Shown piece by piece: positions 60,827 through 64,000 of a DNA stretch of 64,000 bases. This stretch comes from Candidatus Woesearchaeota archaeon. Its GTDB lineage: Archaea > Nanobdellota > Nanobdellia > Woesearchaeales > GW2011-AR4. The stretch covers positions 111,104 through 175,103 of the forward strand of contig JACPMX010000004.1 of NCBI GenBank assembly GCA_016185755.1, written 5' to 3'. The position numbers and the translations under genes were made by a program. The notes below the pieces were generated by a model. It was not told the origin of the DNA. It worked only from the letters and a program-made list of their open reading frames with translations, and made no database searches. Numbering within the stretch: position 1 is the stretch's first letter; each line of letters begins with the position of its first letter.

Positions 60827-62491
60827 TCAGTAATAAGCTTCGCCCTGCTCCTGGTTAGGGATTTCTTCCGCATTTCCGCTGTTGCCGTTGCCTATGATGT
60901 ATTTTTTGATGCCGAAAAACAAGCCTATCGCAATAAGCAACACAACCAATCCTATCAGCATTATCTCCAAAATGCTCTTTAGCTTTGCAGCAAGCAATCC
61001 TTTTGCAGCAATTACATTGCCCTTAAGCACAATCTGCCTTAATACCTTGCCGTCGCTCTTGATTGCAACCAAAAATATCTGCTCGCCTATTGCATTTCCA
61101 TCCGAGGATGCAATTACATTTATGGTCTTTGACTCCCCTGGCTCAATGATAAGCACATTAGGCTCGCTTAATCTCAGCTTGGCCCAGTTTGCCCCGTCAA
61201 GCGATAAGGAATAGGTGTTTGCCCCGGGACCCTCATTTGTCAATATAACCGGGTATATGGCCTCGCTTCCGTCATTATATATAGTCTGGCTTGTGATAGG
61301 TATGTTAACGACAAGCCTGTCATTGACAGCCTGCCTGTTCTGCTCATCTTTTCCTGTTATAAACACAGGAAGCTCCTTGATTTCCTTGTCTCCTCCAAAT
61401 TGGGATCCTATTTCAGACCTCAAGGTGTAAGTTCCGGTCGGTATATTTTCAGGAATCCTTAATATGAATTCTTCCCTTATCTCTGCTTTGCTGTTTTTTG
61501 CATTATCTATGAATTTTGTTGAAGAAATTCCAAGCTCCGGGATGCTGGCGCTGGCGCTTATCCCTTCAAGCGGAACAACGCCGCTGTTTCTAAAGTTGAT
61601 CCTTGCAACCATGCTTTTTCCAGCCTCTATGTTTGTTTCCGGCAATAAAATGCTGCTCACAACAAATGGGAATTTATTCTGGCTTAGCTTAAGCCCGTAT
61701 AGCTTCTCTTCCGAATCTCCTTCAGCATCAGTTACCTTCACCTTAAGCCTGAAGCTGTTCTGCTCAAACCTGCCTATCAAAGGCAGCGAAAGATCCTTGA
61801 CCAGGTTTTCCCCGTCCCCTATGTCAAAAGTTGTAGTTGCGTCAGCGACAACATCGCCATTCTCAAAGGCAAGCACCGCATCAATGTGCGCATCCTCAAC
61901 ATTTTCAAGAGATGTCAGCCTGGCTTTTAAGTTCAGCTTTTTCTCACCCTTGTCAATTATGACAAAATTGTTCTCGTTCTCTGCAAGAGCGTCGCCTTCT
62001 ATCTCAACGCTGTCTATGGAAACATCAAGCTCCTCCCTTTTGCCTCCTGCACCTGCTCCGGTCAGCCTCAGTCCATATGATCTTTCTTCCCTGTCGCCGT
62101 CAACGTCAACAACCCTTACAACAAGCCTGAAATCATTCTGCTTTTTGAGCACGCTTATAAGCTGAAGGCTTAAAGCGACAAGAGTGCTCTGATTCGTTTT
62201 CAGGTCAAAAGTGCCGGTCGAGTCGGATAGTGTATTTCCCGTGCTCATGTCAGTCAAAAGCGCCTCAACATGCATGTTGCTTATGTCTTCTGTGGCCGTC
62301 AGTTCAGCTGTAATGTCAAACTCGTCCGCTTCGTCAATGAAATTCGTTCTGCCGTCTGAAACGGCTTTTCCGTTGACCTTGACCCTGTCTATAGAAACAT
62401 CATCAGCATCCCCAAAAATTGCGTCAGCGTAGGAAATGCTGCTAAGCAATACTGTAAAAATCATAAAAAATGACAAAAATGCTTTATTCAT
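60827..62491 (-). CDS. secreted protein with tandem beta domains, C-terminal anchor
   Basis: A 554-residue protein with signal peptide (MNKAFLSFFMIFTVLLSSISYADA). Two tandem units of about 115 residues begin DVSIDRVKVNGKAV and DVSIDSVEIEGDAL and end SYGLRLTG and LYGLKLSQ. A CARDB/NEW3-like region follows (NIEAGKSMVARINFRNSG..., VILTNEGPGANTYSLSLDGANWAKL), then a transmembrane helix near residue 520. GAGGTGG precedes the ATG at 62491, which rules out the longer frame. Likely a cell-surface factor; function not known. Confidence 0.68.
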   Translation of the reverse strand: MNKAFLSFFMIFTVLLSSISYADAIFGDADDVSIDRVKVNGKAVSDGRTNFIDEADEFDITAELTATEDISNMHVEALLTDMSTGNTLSDSTGTFDLKTNQSTLVALSLQLISVLKKQNDFRLVVRVVDVDGDREERSYGLRLTGAGAGGKREELDVSIDSVEIEGDALAENENNFVIIDKGEKKLNLKARLTSLENVEDAHIDAVLAFENGDVVADATTTFDIGDGENLVKDLSLPLIGRFEQNSFRLKVKVTDAEGDSEEKLYGLKLSQNKFPFVVSSILLPETNIEAGKSMVARINFRNSGVVPLEGISASASIPELGISSTKFIDNAKNSKAEIREEFILRIPENIPTGTYTLRSEIGSQFGGDKEIKELPVFITGKDEQNRQAVNDRLVVNIPITSQTIYNDGSEAIYPVILTNEGPGANTYSLSLDGANWAKLRLSEPNVLIIEPGESKTINVIASSDGNAIGEQIFLVAIKSDGKVLRQIVLKGNVIAAKGLLAAKLKSILEIMLIGLVVLLIAIGLFFGIKKYIIGNGNSGNAEEIPNQEQGEAYY

Positions 62492-62577
62492 AATTCCACC
62501 TCTGACTGGTAGTATACGGCCCTTTTTAAAGTTTTCGTTATTGGACAGTAGATACAAAATCGGCAGTTTCATGGATT

Positions 62578-62592
62578 ATTTATTTAAATAAA
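62578..62592 (+). promoter_or_regulatory. TATA box of the geranylgeranyl reductase gene
   Basis: TTTATTTAAATAAA lies about 25-30 bases before the ATG at 62611, so this start gives a leaderless mRNA and is preferred over a TTG at 62593. Confidence 0.55.
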
Positions 62593-62610
62593 TTGAAAGT
62601 ACCAAAGCCC

Positions 62611-63702
62611 ATGATAACAATAGTGGGGGCCGGGCCTGCAGGCAGCTATCTTGGCTATTTATTGGCAAGGCTAGGCAAACAAGTTACAATCCTGGAGGAG
62701 CACAGCCAAGTCGGAAGCCCTGTCCAGTGCACAGGCATTGTAACCAATTCAATCGAAAAATTCTTCAGGCTGAAGAATGAGGTAATTGCAAAAAGACTGG
62801 ATAAGGTTGTTGTAGTAAGCAAGAACAGCAGTATAACGGTCAATGTCGACGAGATTGTGATGTGGCGGGACAGGTTTGACAGGCTTGTTGCGGAAATGGC
62901 TCAAGATGCCGGAGCCAAAATTTTGCTAAGCCACCAGTTTACCGGATTTGACGGCAGAAATGCAATAATTGCAAAAGATAAGAAAAACAATCAAACAAAA
63001 AGAATCAAAGCTGACATTATTGTTGGCGCAGACGGCCCCTATTCTGCTGTTGCAAAGGCAGCGGGCTTGAGCTCGAACTCAAAGAACTACATAGGCATGC
63101 AGGCAAAAGTTAAGCTAAAAGCCGATACAACTGCATTTGAGACCCATTTTGGCTCTGATTTTCCGGGCTTTTTCGGGTGGGTTGTTCCGGAATCAGAGGG
63201 CATCGTAAGGCTCGGGCTCGGATGCTTTGAAAATACGCAGGAGCATTTCTACAGATTCTTAAAAAGCAGGACAGGGAAAAAAGACATTGTATGCTGGGAA
63301 TCCGGCCTGATACCGTTATACAATCCGAAAAAAACTATACAAAAAGACAAAGTATATCTGATCGGCGATGCAGCAGCCCAAGTGAAAGCAACGACAGGAG
63401 GCGGGATTATCCCTTCACTGAAGGCTGCTCATACATTATGCGGCTGCATTGTCAACGATAAAAACTATAACAAAGAATTCAGGAAGCAGTCCGGAAGGGA
63501 GCTTCTTCTGCACCTGAAGATAAGGAATGTCCTCAACAAGTTCTCTGACGCGGATTACGGCAGGCTGCTTGAACTGATGTCTCAGGAAAAAGTGAAGAAT
63601 GTGCTGAAAAAATATGACAGGGATACCCCGATACCCTTGGTTGCAAATCTGCTCCTCAAAGAGCCAAGATTCCTTTCATTCTCAAAATTTTTGTTTGCAT
63701 AA
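62611..63702 (+). CDS. geranylgeranyl reductase family FAD-dependent oxidoreductase
   Basis: Reduces double bonds of the isoprenoid chains in archaeal membrane lipids. The N-terminal FAD-binding motif is IVGAGPAGSYLGYLLARLG, followed by GSPVQCTGIV (conserved Cys near residue 43), the second FAD contact ADIIVGADGPYSAVAKAAG, and the third YLIGDAAAQVKATTGGGI. Length 363 is typical. Substrate could be digeranylgeranylglycerophospholipid. No lipid synthesis genes sit next to it. Confidence 0.85.
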   Translation: MITIVGAGPAGSYLGYLLARLGKQVTILEEHSQVGSPVQCTGIVTNSIEKFFRLKNEVIAKRLDKVVVVSKNSSITVNVDEIVMWRDRFDRLVAEMAQDAGAKILLSHQFTGFDGRNAIIAKDKKNNQTKRIKADIIVGADGPYSAVAKAAGLSSNSKNYIGMQAKVKLKADTTAFETHFGSDFPGFFGWVVPESEGIVRLGLGCFENTQEHFYRFLKSRTGKKDIVCWESGLIPLYNPKKTIQKDKVYLIGDAAAQVKATTGGGIIPSLKAAHTLCGCIVNDKNYNKEFRKQSGRELLLHLKIRNVLNKFSDADYGRLLELMSQEKVKNVLKKYDRDTPIPLVANLLLKEPRFLSFSKFLFA

Positions 63703-63712
63703 GTTTACATTA

Positions 63713-63975
63713 ACGGGTCACCCCCGTTACTATTATATTAAGGGGCCGTTAAAGGATTTTTAATTCTAAAATTTGTTAATTATAAAAAACAATCCGGGAC
63801 TCATGCAATTGCTTCGCTTTAATTGGTGCCACTTGTAACTCTGATTTTTGTTTATTTATCGGCTCTGTCCCGAAAGTCCATAAATCCAAAAAAATAAGTT
63901 GTGGCAGGCTAGCCTGCCATAAACTTCTGTGCGGATTGTCCGCACAGTTTTGGAGCTTACGCTAGCTCCAAACTT
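63713..63975. other. intergenic region with a row of strong hairpins
   Basis: No ORF. Inverted repeats in order: TAACGGG/CCCGTTA (about 63714-63733); CAATT/AATTG near 63805-63825; the perfect 18-bp palindrome TGGCAGGCTAGCCTGCCA (about 63903-63920); CTGTGCGGA/TCCGCACAG (about 63928-63948); TTGGAGCT/AGCTCCAA (about 63950-63972). The last three are spaced by a few T/A-rich bases. Also GGGAC (about 63797) and GTCCC (about 63867) can pair long-range. Terminator cluster, REP-like element or RNA are possible. Confidence 0.5.
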
Positions 63976-64000
63976 TCTTTTCAAGGCAGAAAATCCAGAT

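Noticed and set aside
1..64000. CRISPR array or cas genes
   Set aside because: No regularly spaced direct repeats and no Cas-like proteins were seen.
1..64000. rRNA genes
   Set aside because: No conserved 16S, 23S or 5S blocks were noticed in any gene-free stretch; all such stretches are short.

Overview
The window reads as a chromosomal piece of a DPANN-type archaeon, most like the Woesearchaeota/Pacearchaeota. The archaeal signs are aRF1, an archaeal histone, aIF5A, prefoldin beta, RNA polymerase subunit P, L37Ae and L40e, UPF0147, a NurA-type nuclease, a geranylgeranyl reductase, class III (archaellin-type) signal peptides, intron-bearing tRNAs, and many genes whose ATG lies about 25-28 nt after a TATA box (leaderless mRNAs). 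The lineage call is inference from gene content; no 16S gene is present.

Layout. 1-9455: informational and housekeeping genes: trpS (cut by the window edge), a minus-strand operon tRNA-Pro / rpl37ae / rpoP / pfdB / UPF0147 / COG1325-like / rpe / EamA transporter, then plus-strand genes for a methyltransferase, aRF1, a SprT-like protein, histone, aIF5A, L40e and a site-2 protease. 9466-28652: mixed metabolism (Trm-G10-type RNA methyltransferase, PEP synthase, Rieske protein, Pcm, two PfkB kinases, NurA, NCS1 permease, TopA, a Lon-like secreted protease, a PLD lipoprotein) with unrecognised AT-rich minus-strand genes at 9466 and 12275 and a LAGLIDADG homing endonuclease gene just behind ppsA. 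28649-33477: an Lrp regulator and ahcY. ahcY is a mosaic: its 3' half has foreign base composition and is followed by a PD-(D/E)XK homing-type nuclease, a decayed second gene and an RHH/VRR-NUC pair, after which the native ahcY 3' end survives as a remnant.

33484-53887 is a large surface-appendage region: a secreted protein, a KaiC/RAD55-like ATPase, pilin-like proteins with class III signals, a 1144-residue LamG plus VWA adhesin, an embedded nucleotidyltransferase two-gene module with its own 22-bp palindromic operator, a very large beta-rich/Ig-repeat protein, a winged-helix coiled-coil protein, a FlaI/TadA-type ATPase, two GspF/TadC-type membrane proteins and two type IV pilins. The ATPase gene and the first TadC gene are each preceded by a copy of the same 139-nt structured element. 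54346-63702: a giant PGF-pre-PGF-type surface protein, a DUF192 protein, tRNA-Trp with two introns, two secreted membrane-anchored beta-domain proteins and a geranylgeranyl reductase. The last 300 bases hold several strong hairpins and no gene.

Main points for a second look: (1) two homing endonuclease genes of unrelated nuclease families, each sitting 3' of a conserved metabolic gene whose 3' end looks co-converted, and both driven by the same promoter/leader module; (2) the paired 139-nt RNA-like elements in front of pilus genes, with alternative pairings and a pseudoknot; (3) introns in the T-loop of tRNA-Pro and in the D-loop of tRNA-Trp.
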